Below are positions 1 through 10,003 of a stretch of DNA of 64,000 nucleotides, one piece after another. The notes beneath the pieces are model-generated. The model saw only the letters and a list, made by a program, of their open reading frames with translations. It made no database searches and was not told where the DNA came from. The first letter of the stretch is position 1; every line of letters begins with the position of its first letter. The position numbers were made by a program, and so were the translations under genes. This DNA comes from Gnomoniopsis sp. IMI 355080 (taxonomy: Eukaryota; Ascomycota; Sordariomycetes; Diaporthales; Gnomoniaceae), in contig JAPEVC010000074.1 in NCBI GenBank assembly GCA_027946555.1, positions 85,125-149,124 on the forward strand, written 5' to 3'.

Positions 1-1695
1 AGAACAGTCGGAAAATCGAACCAGTATCCTCGGCCCTCATACCAGTCTGTCTTCTCGTTGAAAGCACACGGCTCCGCGCAGTCCATGGCGCCAATCGTGT
101 CGCCGTGGTAGCCACCTTTGAGACCTATTACTTCGAGACGCGTTGAATTTGTCGTCTCTTGTTCATCATAACGCAGTTTTGCTGCTCGTAAAGCCATCTT
201 GATTGCCACTTCCACGCCGGTGCTTCCATCATCAGAAAAGAACACCCGGCTTAGGCGCGGGTTGCCAAGGTTGGTGAGCAACGTTTTCGTGAGGGCCAAA
301 GCAGGTTGATGAACCGACCCTGCAAACATGACATGACCGTAGCGGCCTGCAGCATATGCTGCCGCGAGAGTAAGGCGGGGATTGGCGTGGCCGAGGCCCT
401 GGGTCCACCATGATGCTGATCCATCGAAGGAGGCCTGGAGAAGGCTTCCGTTCTCTTGTATGCTGACAGATTTCTCCTCCACGGTTCCAATTGGTCCAGC
501 TTTCGGCATCAGAGTTTGAAAATAGTCCCCATGAGCGGAATCTATGACAGTGATGTCTTTCGGTTTGAGCAGGGCCTGTTGAGTGAAGGGATACCAAATG
601 CTACGGCTGGCCTCCGTGGCCATGTTTTCAAGGGACTGGATGCGCTTCTCATGTTTCTCATTCAGAAGTTGGAGAACGCTTCGCGTGGCGTTGTTGTCTG
701 CTGCATCTTCATAATACCGTTTCATGGCAGCTATATCATCGGCCTGAACATCTCTTCTCTCGGGAGGTGACGGTGCTGGCGCAACAAACACTCCTTCATG
801 GTGATCCCGGAAGTATGCAGAGAGATATTTGAAATTTCCATAGTGGTCATCTTCAAATAACATCACAGACTCGACGTCGTACCCACGAATGCGGAGAGAC
901 TCAAAGGCCGATATCGTCTGCGAGATTCCCCCAAGCCGAGAGTCTCCAATGAGGATGGAGGGCAGCCGCAGCGGCATGTACAGGTCTGCCTGGGTCGTTC
1001 CGGACGGCGTTGGCGAGTGGACTCCTCCAGCAGTCTCCAGAAAAAGCCACCCGTTTCCTTGTAGGGCACGGTTTGCAGCGTACTCCCGGCACCTCGCTAA
1101 GAGGGTGTGATCTGAGGGTGTGCCCTGAGACATATGACGGTCAGCCCGCGGGCTGCATGGAGGATTTGATCATGTTCCCATGGGTCATCTTACCATGCTC
1201 GAAGCCTGGGCCGCGAGGTGTGGACTGACGGGATCGTCATATTGAAATAGTGTCGCTGTAACAACGTCTGGAGCGAATAAGTCGATATGCCTATGTGCAG
1301 ACTAGTCAATTGGTCTGCTCATAAGATAGCCCAATTATTGAACTACTCGCTACACATCCACGGAGAAGATACATCTAAAGATTCGGGCTCTGTTAGTCTC
1401 AAAACGTAGCATCACCGAACATGGCCTCGATAGCCCAGATTTGTGCCCAGGTATCGCGTCCGATATACCCGATAGACGGCAACGACAGGCGCGACTCACA
1501 CCTAGTATCAGCCTCATGAGCTGGTCCTGTTGAGACTGGTTTCAGGAAAGTGACGGCCCTGTCACCCCAGAGTTTTCTGGTGCCTTTGCAGAGCAATGTC
1601 GTCAAGATGGTCTTGCCGACATCGGTGTTGGCACCAAAAACCTGGTATGCTCGCTGTGAACGCCAGAGCAGTGAAGTCACGGCTGCAGTCTTCAT
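1..1695 (-). CDS. bioDA: Bifunctional dethiobiotin synthetase / DAPA aminotransferase (3' part cut by window edge)
   Basis: This enzyme fuses two steps of biotin synthesis: KAPA to DAPA (PLP- and SAM-dependent transamination) and DAPA to dethiobiotin (ATP- and CO2-dependent). Exons read on the minus strand are 1695-1502, 1290-1194 and 1124-1 (open at the edge). Splicing joins AG|G into an Arg codon just before HIDLFAPDVV. The N-terminal DTBS domain shows the P-loop GANTDVGKT at residues 21-29 and FLKPVSTGP. Exon 3 passes from the DTBS end (FLETAGGVHSPTPSG) into a class III aminotransferase (IWYPFTQQ, GLGHANPRL, FFSDDGSTGVEVAIKMALR, GGYHGDTIGAMD). The PLP lysine lies outside the window. The ATG at 1695 is the first one that leads into the domain; the open frame upstream has only a TTG. 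The short basic N-terminus (LLWRSQRAYQ) could be a mitochondrial signal. It is divergent from bioF. Family assignment is certain. Confidence 0.93.
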
Positions 1696-2047
1696 TGCTC
1701 GCCGTCCCGAAGCATCAAGACAAACAATCTTGTCGATTCCTCTAGCGATATGCAATGGCTACGTTCCGGTCATCTCCCCGCCGGAGAGAGACTGAGGTAG
1801 AAAATGGTTGGGCGACTCCAGATTGGGAAGTGTAGAGTGCAGGCTGAGTCACCCAGACTGTGCGAACTCTCTGGGCGGCTCGACAGTGCAACCTTTACTA
1901 AGCTCGTGTACGGGGGAAAAAATACCTTACCTAGGTGTACCTACCTAAAAGTACCTAGCTATTTATTTACACAAGCAACACCGATCAGGCTCATTAGTCA
2001 CATGAAGCTCGCGAGCCTCCATCCAACTCCCTAATGCATGGAAGTGA
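1696..2047. promoter_or_regulatory. Shared bidirectional promoter region of bioDA and bioF
   Basis: The 352 bp between the divergent start codons of bioDA (minus) and bioF (plus) must hold the 5' leaders and promoters of both. It contains ACCTAGGT (1929-1936) inside a TACCTA-rich stretch (about 1923-1962), followed by an AT-rich segment with TATTTATTT (about 1960-1970). This composition suits a core promoter. Co-regulation of the two genes is an inference from layout; no specific activator site was recognised. Confidence 0.5.
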
Positions 2048-3511
2048 ATGATACTGGGCACGTATGAGATGACACCCCACAAAGCCCCCACCTTGGATGA
2101 GATATTCACTTCACTTCTCGCTCGTAGAAGGTCCCGCGGGGTGCTCCGCGATTTGACCACCTCTGACAAGAATCTGGTCGACTTCTCGTCCAACGACTAT
2201 CTGTCGATTTCTCGACGTCCGGACGTCAGGCAAGCTTACATCTCGCAGATACAGCGTCTTGGTGAACTTGGCGTTGAGGGTTTTTCTCTGGGCTCTGGAG
2301 GCTCCCGTCTTCTCGATGGCAATACAGAGCTGGCCGAGTCTCTGGAACGTAGGCTGGCAGAGTTCCATGGCGCTGAGGCAGGATTACTCTTCAACTCAGG
2401 ATATGAGGCAAACACGGGTCTTCTGGCGTCCGCTCCACAGGCCGGGGATGTGGTGATTTTTGATGAAGCGATACATGCGAGTGTGCATTCTGGCATCAAG
2501 TTGAGCAGAGCCGGGCTCAGTATCCCATTTGCGCACAATCGCGTCTGGAAACAGGCAGACTATCTCGACCACAAGGACGACTCCTTGCAGCGTACCAGGC
2601 TCGATGTACTGAGTCTGGAGGGCACCTTGGAAAGGCTCCTCGAGGGCGAGTGCGGGGCAGCCATCTTGGCTGGCCAAAGACATGTCTTCATAACCGTCGA
2701 AGCACTGTACAGCATGGATGGCGATGTCGCACCTCTACGCGACGTCGTGCAATGTGTTGAGAAATATCTACGCATGGGAAATGGATTGGTCATTGTGGAT
2801 GAGGCACACTCCAACGGCATATTTGGAGATCGTGGCCAGGGACTCGCCTGTCAGCTTGGACTTGAAAGCCGGATATGGGCGAGCGTCCTCACGTTTGGCA
2901 AAGCCTTGGGATGTGCTGGAGGTACGTCACGAGCGGGTTGCGCTTTCCAGATCCTGCTCGTGTATGCTAAGCTAATCTTCTCTATGGCTGTAGCTATCAT
3001 ACTCTGTTCGCAAACCACGCGCGCATATCTCATCAACTATGCACGAACCTTCATTTATACAACAGCGATGGGACCTCCCGGGCTTCTCAGCATTCAAGTT
3101 GCCCACGAATTCGTTGCCAGTGGCCATGCAGATGTCTTGCGCAGCAAGCTACAAGGCCTAATACAACACGTACACGCTCGGCTCGGCAGCATTTCCCGCC
3201 ATCACGACCCATCAGCTACCATCGTCAGATTAAGGGCCGCGTCTTTGCAATCCCCCATCATACCCATCTTCACCAGCCGAGCAAAGAGCCTAGCTAGGCA
3301 TTGCCAGAGCCACGGTCTCATGGTTCGCGCTATTGTGGCGCCGACGGTACCCCGTGGCACTGATCGACTCAGAATATGTCTACATGCTGGAAATACTGAC
3401 GGTGATTGCGACAAGCTATGCAATGCGATCGAGGAATGGGTGTCACTTCAATCTATTCTAAAGGAGCAAGGTCTGCCTGTATCAGCCCATCCTATCAAAA
3501 ATAGACTCTAA
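2048..3511 (+). CDS. bioF: 8-amino-7-oxononanoate (KAPA) synthase
   Basis: This is a class II PLP-dependent alpha-oxoamine synthase that condenses a pimeloyl thioester with alanine to give KAPA. Exons are 2048-2921 and 2994-3511, coding 463 aa. The 72-bp intron (GTACGT to TGTAG) is a multiple of three and has no stop, so the unspliced frame is also open (487 aa). Only the spliced junction restores the family sequence after FGKALGC (AGAIILCS, then YLINYARTFIYTT). Visible motifs are FSSNDYLSIS, GSGGSRLLDG, FNSGYEANTG, VIVDEAHSNGIFG and the PLP lysine K285 in TFGKALG. The C-terminus is -NRL, close to a peroxisomal PTS1 tripeptide; KAPA synthase is known to be peroxisomal in Aspergillus. An alternative ATG lies seven codons downstream (2069). 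It is divergent from bioDA and convergent with biotin synthase. Confidence 0.93.
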   Translation: MILGTYEMTPHKAPTLDEIFTSLLARRRSRGVLRDLTTSDKNLVDFSSNDYLSISRRPDVRQAYISQIQRLGELGVEGFSLGSGGSRLLDGNTELAESLERRLAEFHGAEAGLLFNSGYEANTGLLASAPQAGDVVIFDEAIHASVHSGIKLSRAGLSIPFAHNRVWKQADYLDHKDDSLQRTRLDVLSLEGTLERLLEGECGAAILAGQRHVFITVEALYSMDGDVAPLRDVVQCVEKYLRMGNGLVIVDEAHSNGIFGDRGQGLACQLGLESRIWASVLTFGKALGCAGGTSRAGCAFQILLVYAKLIFSMAVAIILCSQTTRAYLINYARTFIYTTAMGPPGLLSIQVAHEFVASGHADVLRSKLQGLIQHVHARLGSISRHHDPSATIVRLRAASLQSPIIPIFTSRAKSLARHCQSHGLMVRAIVAPTVPRGTDRLRICLHAGNTDGDCDKLCNAIEEWVSLQSILKEQGLPVSAHPIKNRL

Positions 3512-3533
3512 AGGCCACTTGCTCAATACATGG
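3512..3533. other. 22-bp gap between convergent bioF and biotin synthase
   Basis: Only 22 bp separate the stop codon of bioF (plus strand) from the stop codon of biotin synthase (minus strand). Each mRNA needs a 3' UTR and polyadenylation site, so the transcripts almost certainly overlap tail to tail into the neighbouring coding sequence. That overlap is an inference from spacing. Confidence 0.7.
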
Positions 3534-4859
3534 CTAGTACGAGAGGGTGTCAGATAGCGAGTCTGACTGACCACGCTCCCTTGCGAAACTCTTCATAGGT
3601 GTCAAACCCCAGCGTCCGAACATAGCGGAGTCCTCATCCCAGCCGTTGCAGTCCGTCGTGAGCATCTTCTCGCCCGTAAAGATGGCATTGGCACCAGCCA
3701 TGAAACACATGGCCTGCTTTTCCTCAGACATGGTCTTCCTGCCGGCCGCTATCCGTATGATGGTAGCGGGCATCAGCAACCGCGCCGTAGCGATGGTCCG
3801 TAGCATGCTGGTGAAGGCGATAGGTGGTTGGTCTCCCAAGGGAGTGCCTTTGATTGGCACCAGTGCATTGACTGGGAAGCTTTCTGGGTGAGCTGGTAGA
3901 GTCGACGCAGTATGCAACAGGCCGATGCGATCCTTGGCCGATTCGCCTAGCCCCAAGATCCCACCTGAGCAGACATTGAGCCCAGCATCACGAACATGAC
4001 CCAAGGTTGCCAGCCGCTCGTCATAGGATCTGGTCGAGATGATGCTGGGGTAGAAGTCGCGGCTGGTGTCGAGGTTGTGATTGTAGGCAGTCAAGCCGGC
4101 CTCTTTGAGCTCCTTGGCCTGCTCACTGTCGATCATACCCAAGGTCACGCACACTTCCATACCCATAGCCCGCACACCTTTGACCATCTCGGTGACGTTC
4201 TTCAGGCTGTTCTTGCGGCCTTTCATGTCCCGCCATGCTGCGCCCATGCAGAACCGTGTGCTGCCATTGTCTTTGGCCTTGCGGGCTGCCTGTAGGACGG
4301 ACTCAACGGACTCGACTCTCTTGGCCGCTAAGCCAGTACCATCTTGGTAACGAGTCGACTGGGCGCAGTAGGAGCAATCCTCGGTGCACCCGCCCTCTTT
4401 GATGTTCATGAGGGTGCACAACTGGACCTCGCCCGGCTGATGGAAGCGCCGATGAAGGATGCCCTGAAGAAGATGTCAGCAAATGCAGATTCAAGTCACC
4501 TCTAGTCATAGAAGAAATGCCAGTATACTTACGGCCTGGTGAGCTAGTTCGAGCAAAGGCTGGTGGTACATGGCAGAAACCTCCTGTTCAGTCCAGTCAT
4601 TCCTAGTCCTTGTCGCCGCGGCCGCGTCCAACAAGATGCGCCTCGCATTTTGTTGACGATCCAACACTTGGCCATGCGGAAAGGGAAAGGGCGAGGCCGT
4701 CTCAGTCGATGCTTCGGCAGCTGCTGTGCTGCTCATCCGAGACTGTTGTGGCGGAGCGACAGCAGCAACTCTTCTCGATGCGTAGCGCAAGTATTGTGCT
4801 TGAGACGGCAATCGACGTGCACGCACTGCACCGCGGAGCAACGTTCCTGTCGAAGCCAT
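3534..4859 (-). CDS. BIO2: Biotin synthase, mitochondrial
   Basis: This radical-SAM enzyme inserts sulfur into dethiobiotin to form biotin, the last step of the pathway. Exons are 4859-4533 and 4463-3534 (418 aa), with a 69-bp intron. Splicing joins LLELAHQA to GILHRRFHQPGEV, restoring the family sequence. The radical-SAM cluster motif CTEDCSYC gives C135, C139 and C142 (CxxxCxxC). Further family landmarks are YNHNLDTSRDFY, CSGGILGLGE, IRIAAGRK and GANAIFTGEKMLTT. The N-terminus is rich in Arg, Ala and Ser with no acidic residues for over 40 aa (start MASTGTLLRGAVRARR), a classic mitochondrial presequence. The start has a good context (AAATATGGCT). It forms one cluster with bioF and bioDA. 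Assignment is very secure. Confidence 0.96.
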
Positions 4860-5735
4860 ATTTATGAGTTATGGGTGCTTGCTATCATACGCGTGTCTAC
4901 GAGTCTTGTCTTGCACAAGTGTTGAGTGTTGTTGAACAACAAAAAAGGAGGGGTTGCACCGAAAGCTCCCGGGCCACGGGCTACACGGCCACGGCTACAC
5001 GATCACCGATGTTACTCACAGTACTTACTCACAACACTAGGTACTCATGGTCCACATAGTATGGCACCCAAATGACACACGGATCAATGGGTAACTGAGG
5101 GATGTGAGTGCTGGATAACCTCTCTTGGGTAGCTGCAGCCAAGCAAAGCACACCCCTGGTCGTTAAATCTTTCGCTCCGAGACACAAGGTGTGTACCATA
5201 GTTTTATTCAGTACAGCAAAGTCCCAGCCTTTGGGAATCCAGGGACAACCAGACAACCCAGGGGAGCACACACAGACGGTGCGCTAATTACTCTATCTGG
5301 TGCAGGGTGAACTGGAAGGTTGGGCAAGTATAGATCTGCTCGAGGGACAGCTCCACCACTAGAATGGCGAGTATTTACAAAGCCACATACCTAATTTGGC
5401 ATGTCTAAAGCTAGGTAGCGGGGTACTTACTATGACCTGAGGGTGCCTACGAGGCGGCGTCCAGCTGGTCGTGGGTCCGGGGTGAGCTACGAAGCAATGA
5501 CCGGGATTCATTACAGTGGTTCGGCGCTAAAAAGTGCTGCGAATGAGGTCATCTTACCCCGAAGGTCCAGTGCCTCTATTCCCCGTCAACCACCTCCTGC
5601 AACACCCAGTCAGTCCTTTCGCGTCTCTGCCTCACAACATGCTCTCTTCTCTTCGCCTCAGCATGATCTCGACCTGAACCACCTTCTTCTTTTTCGACTC
5701 AACAATCCTCTGCAAAAGCTGCGAACCTGGTCACT
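4860..5735. other. Divergent intergenic region between biotin synthase and DUF92 gene
   Basis: This 876-bp region separates two divergent starts and should hold both promoters. A CT-rich tract (about 5575-5715) precedes the DUF92 start and looks like its 5' leader. TACCTA-type short motifs occur near 5390-5430. No further coding exon is supported. Confidence 0.4.
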
Positions 5736-6911
5736 ATGAAGGCCACCATCGCAGCGCCAGCCCTTGGGCTGATGATCTATCGCGCCCACTCCAGGAATTC
5801 GCTTACGCCCGGTGGACTCGTCGCCGCAACTCTGACAGGCATCGCGCACGCTGTCCACCCATGGAATTTGCCCTTTGTCCTCCTCTGCGTCTTTTTCCTC
5901 GCCGGCACTCGCGTAACCCACATCAAAGAGGACATCAAGGCCAAGTTGACTACGAGCTCCAGAGGCTCGTCTGGAGGCGAAGGGCCACGCAACCACGTCC
6001 AAGGTAAGCTTCCTGTTGTTGCATGACCGAGTCAGCAAGCTTACTGTGTCCTGTCCTGTGCAGTCTTTGCCAACTCTCTGGTCGCCTCCATCCTCTCGCT
6101 GTTGCATGCCTACCAACTCCATCACCGCGCCACCAACCCTGACACCCTCCTCACCCAATCTACCGGCTCGCACGCAGCTCCCTCGCTCTGTTTTTCATGG
6201 GGTGGTGACGTCCTTGTCATTGGAATTATCGCAAATTATGCCGCCGTCGCCGCAGACACCTTCTCCTCCGAGCTCGGCATCCTGGCTCGCGGGCCGCCGC
6301 GCCTCATCACTTCCCCGACCTTCCGCAAGGTGCCACCAGGTACCAACGGCGGTGTCACGTTGACAGGCCTAGGCGCCGGCCTACTGGGAAGCATGATCAT
6401 GGTCACTACCGCAATGTTTTTTATTCCATTTTGCTCGGACAAGACTGCCGGGAAGCTGGGCGGTGGGCGACCGTGGACACAAGCCGAGTATAGGAGTCTG
6501 ATGGGTGGTCTCACGATCTGGGGGGCCTTGGGGAGTCTATTAGACTCGGTTCTTGGTGGCCTATTGCAAAGGTCCGTGAAAGATGCGCGTACGGGCAAAA
6601 TAGTGGAGGGCGATGGCGGAGAGAAAGTGCTTGTGAGCTCTCCACCGGGGAAGAAGCCAAACAAGCCGACCGAAAAGCCTAGCTCGGCTGCGGAAGAGGT
6701 TGAGGGCAAGGACGAGTACGACCCAAAGAACAGGCATCGCAAGGCAAGCTTCGGCCCTGATAGGCCTTCACGGGTTGTTGAGTCTGGATGGGACATACTG
6801 GACAACAACGACGTGAATTTTCTGATGGCCTTCACGATGAGTCTAGGCGCCATGGTCGTTGCGGCCTGGCACTGGGGACATTCATTTGAGGACATCGTCT
6901 CCAGGTCATAA
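5736..6911 (+). CDS. TMEM19 / DUF92 family integral membrane protein
   Basis: Exons are 5736-6003 and 6064-6911 (371 aa), joined G|TC after the 60-bp intron GTAAGC...TGCAG. The product matches the DUF92/TMEM19 family: an N-terminal HSRNSLTPGGLVAA segment, FLAGTRVTHIKEDIKAKL, SWGGDVLVIGIIANYAAVAADTF-type membrane helix, SELGILARGPPRLI, and the family signature GTNGGVTLTGLGAGLLGS. About six hydrophobic segments are visible. A charged loop of roughly 80 residues, rich in Lys, Glu and Pro (about residues 260-335), interrupts the C-terminal half before a last hydrophobic segment. In plants and bacteria relatives include phytyl-phosphate kinase-type proteins, but the fungal members lack an established reaction, so I assign family only. 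The start follows a CT-rich leader and sits in a CACTATGAAG context. Confidence 0.88.
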
Positions 6912-9900
6912 CCCTCGAGGCGTTCACGGATGCTGGATCGGCGCGACTGATGTGAAGCAAAGGCGCACAAAGGACTGGATACTCTCAATGCAGACCTATG
7001 CAGGCAGTCATATTTTGTCGACGATGCTTATGGTCATCGTGTTCCTACAATGGCTCTGGGCTCCCACAACGGACGTGATGTCCACTATGATTTGGTACAT
7101 ACTAACGAATAAGGACCGAGCAATTTAAACCCGTACCGAATGGACAGATTGTGTCTATGCCACGAGGGCACGCAGCCGACAGCGATGTTTCGTACTCACA
7201 CGGTATCCCTTGTATCAAGTTACACCACTGCATCCCATGCCACGTCGATCAGCTGGGACAACGCTGACTACACCATCTGGCGTCTACCGAGAGAGCGCCT
7301 CCCTCATCGAAGTCGTGAGGTGGCAAGCCAAAGGGCAACGGTCGTCGCTGGTCGGTAAGAGACGCCTGGACCGGGACCTCTAGGACGCGGGACCGTCTAA
7401 AGTCCTCAACCCTGCGAACAATTCGCCATCCTCCATAAAGCACCATCCGCTAGCTGGTGTGACGGTCTGTGAAGACAAGGCCAGCAAGGACCTAAATATA
7501 TGAGGCCACCTTTGGGTCCCATTAGTAAAACCTAACTTGCTACCTGAGGAAAACGACTAGTCAGAGATCACTTCAGCTTTGCTTCCCGTTTTGTCTTGCT
7601 GTCCCTTGTTTGCCAACTTTGCCTTATGTGCAGCCTTTGTGGAATCTCACTTTGTCTCGCGCTGGACATTCTTCGTTTGCTTGTGTGCCTTTGCGTACAT
7701 GGTAGGCCATGCGGATACGCTCTAGAACGCGACCTTTTGCTCGGCTTCTGCCCAGTCTTCCTCTCCCACTTATCCAAGCTGGAGTAACGAGAGTAGCTGG
7801 TGCTGAATCTGTCACAGTCGAAAGTATCCCAGAAGTCAGCAGATCCTCGAGGTTAGGCGTGGGTCGCATTGGTATGGAAAGGACAGTCGTAGTTATCATT
7901 ATCCTCATCGGCTTGAGGATTGTCGTAACAGTCACGCTTGATACAGGATTTGTATCCAGCAATACCTGAACGCGTTCTGATTTGCTTGAGCGTGCCTACA
8001 ACGCGATCTTCTTACCTCGGTAGGTGTCTGATGTAGCCTCACACAGAAACTCAATTCACATCCTGGCCAGTACCCCGAACTTCTGATCGGTGCCGAGGCG
8101 GCTTGGTCCGGTACCTGCAGTGACAGACAGGGATGGACCCAGCTTGCTTTTCGGTGTACATGTGCTTGGGGGGGGGGGGTCCTACAATAGGAACTACCTA
8201 GGTATAGTAGCTAGGTACAGTAGCTAGGTATGTACAGTGCATACATACCTACCTGCCCACCTGAACATGATTTAGGCAAATTACAAGACGATATACTATG
8301 AGACTGTCCATTGTCAGCCTTGGAAAGTGGAATACCGCTTGCTCAAAAGTCCTGAAGGGATTCAAGAAGTGATCAGGGAATATTACAAAACCCGGCTCTA
8401 AAACTGTCACTTTTCTCGGACCGGGCCGTTGACTTCAAACTAGAAAGCTATAGTGCTACGGGTGCGTGGAAAACGGTGACATGGGATGCCTTCATGCTGG
8501 AATACGAGGTGGCATTGCCGCGTACGCCGTATGACTGACCCTCGATCAGACGCTCGGTTTTTGATAACATGACATTGATATTTGAACTCTATCACTTCTC
8601 CTTTATAGTATCTGGGTGGTCCCATTTGATTTTGAGTGTTCTGTGTGTACTGTGGCTTATTTGGCAGGAATCACTCCGCCTGATTCAACGTCCGGGCAGT
8701 CCAGCACTATGTAGGTAGTGTCGAGCCCGAGCAGGGCCTGCGAATGACAAGATGCTGTGGTTCATGGAAGCAGTTTTACGTCGCTCTTCCCTTTTCGTAC
8801 CCCGAACAGTCTGCGCACAGAGCATGCGGAAGGGATCGGGTCTATATCCGGTCCCACATAGTGGGATGGCTGTCGTCAAATTAGTACCATATATAGAACA
8901 CAGCTTTCTCCCACACATACTCACTTCAATGTACCGCGACCTGGTAATCCGCGTGTCCCTCTGCAGGTAGAACTGTGTATGCTCGCATAGCATCGCGTCC
9001 CTCACTGAGCTCGACCCAAGGCATACCTCAATGCGTCAGACTATTCCGCAGTCTTGCCACCCGAGTACTTGACCCTTTCGAAGACGAGACAGGAGAACAA
9101 ACCCCTTTCCCCCGGAGGTGGCCGTGCGCAAAAGTCATAATCAATTGGAGCATGAAGAACGAGCACAGCGTATTTACTTGAATGTGATATTGGTGCCAGT
9201 GGGTAAGAGCTATGCAGATTTGCAATAGTATTCCCCCGGTAGTGTTCTGCTCTAACACTCGTCAACCGTCTGGGCTACATGCGCTATGTGCAAATCGATG
9301 CAAGTGAGGAAGCCGAGGCCGGCGCTTCTTTCGTCTTGTCCCCTTCCGTTAAGCCCTTGTGCCTCCTATGCCGCTCTCCTCCATGGTACCACCCCTCAGG
9401 CATCATAGTCGTCTGATTCATCCTCATCCATATTCTCTCCTCGACAACGATGGAGCCCATACAAAAAGGCGTCCTAGACGCTGATATTATATGACCACCA
9501 ATAACGGGTAGTCTGATACTGCATCTAGCATCGCCAAGCTCGACTAAATCTCGACCGAATATCCGGGCGACCGTATCCATGGGTCAGGCCCATACCTTAA
9601 GATGAAGTAAAAACCGTCCAAACTCCTTGCAAATGTGTGGGTGGGTGGAGTACCCCACGTAGCCAGACGATGCTTCAAAAGTGAATGAAGCAAATGAATT
9701 GGAATGTATGCCAAAAAAAAGGAAAGAAAATTCCGCAAACAGAAGAGAAGGTGGTACTGCGTATCAGCACTTCACTTTGTTGGGGTTCCGTCAGCCGATG
9801 AACTGTTGCAGGACCACACATCCTTGCTTCTGGGTATATATCGCGAAAGACACAAAGAACAAAATTCCGGTTGAAGGGTGCGGTCGGTTCAGGTGTGCGG

Positions 9901-10003
9901 TAGGTTTGTTGGTTTGTGTAGTGTTGGCGAGGTCAGGACGTCGCCATAGTGTACCGAGTTGGTAACTTCGCTGTAAAGGTGCAATGCCGCGCTGTGAACC
10001 CCT
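6912..10003. other. 3.1-kb intergenic region with no supported gene
   Basis: Only short, overlapping open frames with biased or shadow-like composition occur here. A G12 tract (8168-8179) is followed closely by TACCTAGGTA (8195-8204) and several TAGGTA/TACCTA repeats up to about 8265. The right part (about 9700-10000) probably includes the 3' UTR of the LIM gene. Confidence 0.35.
8195..8204. repeat. TACCTAGGTA palindrome within a TAGGTA-rich patch
   Basis: This is a perfect 10-bp palindrome. It is followed by CTAGGTA at about 8210-8216 and 8224-8230 and by TACCTACCT near 8246. The same decamer recurs elsewhere in intergenic DNA of this window (38629, 56391, 56927, 59851). Confidence 0.7.

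Noticed and set aside
1399..1755. Longer bioDA start at 1755
   Set aside because: The upstream start of that frame is TTG, not ATG; the first true ATG in frame is 1695. The 3' part of that frame (below 1502) is intron.
6236..6988. 250-codon minus-strand open frame
   Set aside because: Antisense to the DUF92 gene, whose exons are supported by family motifs and splicing.
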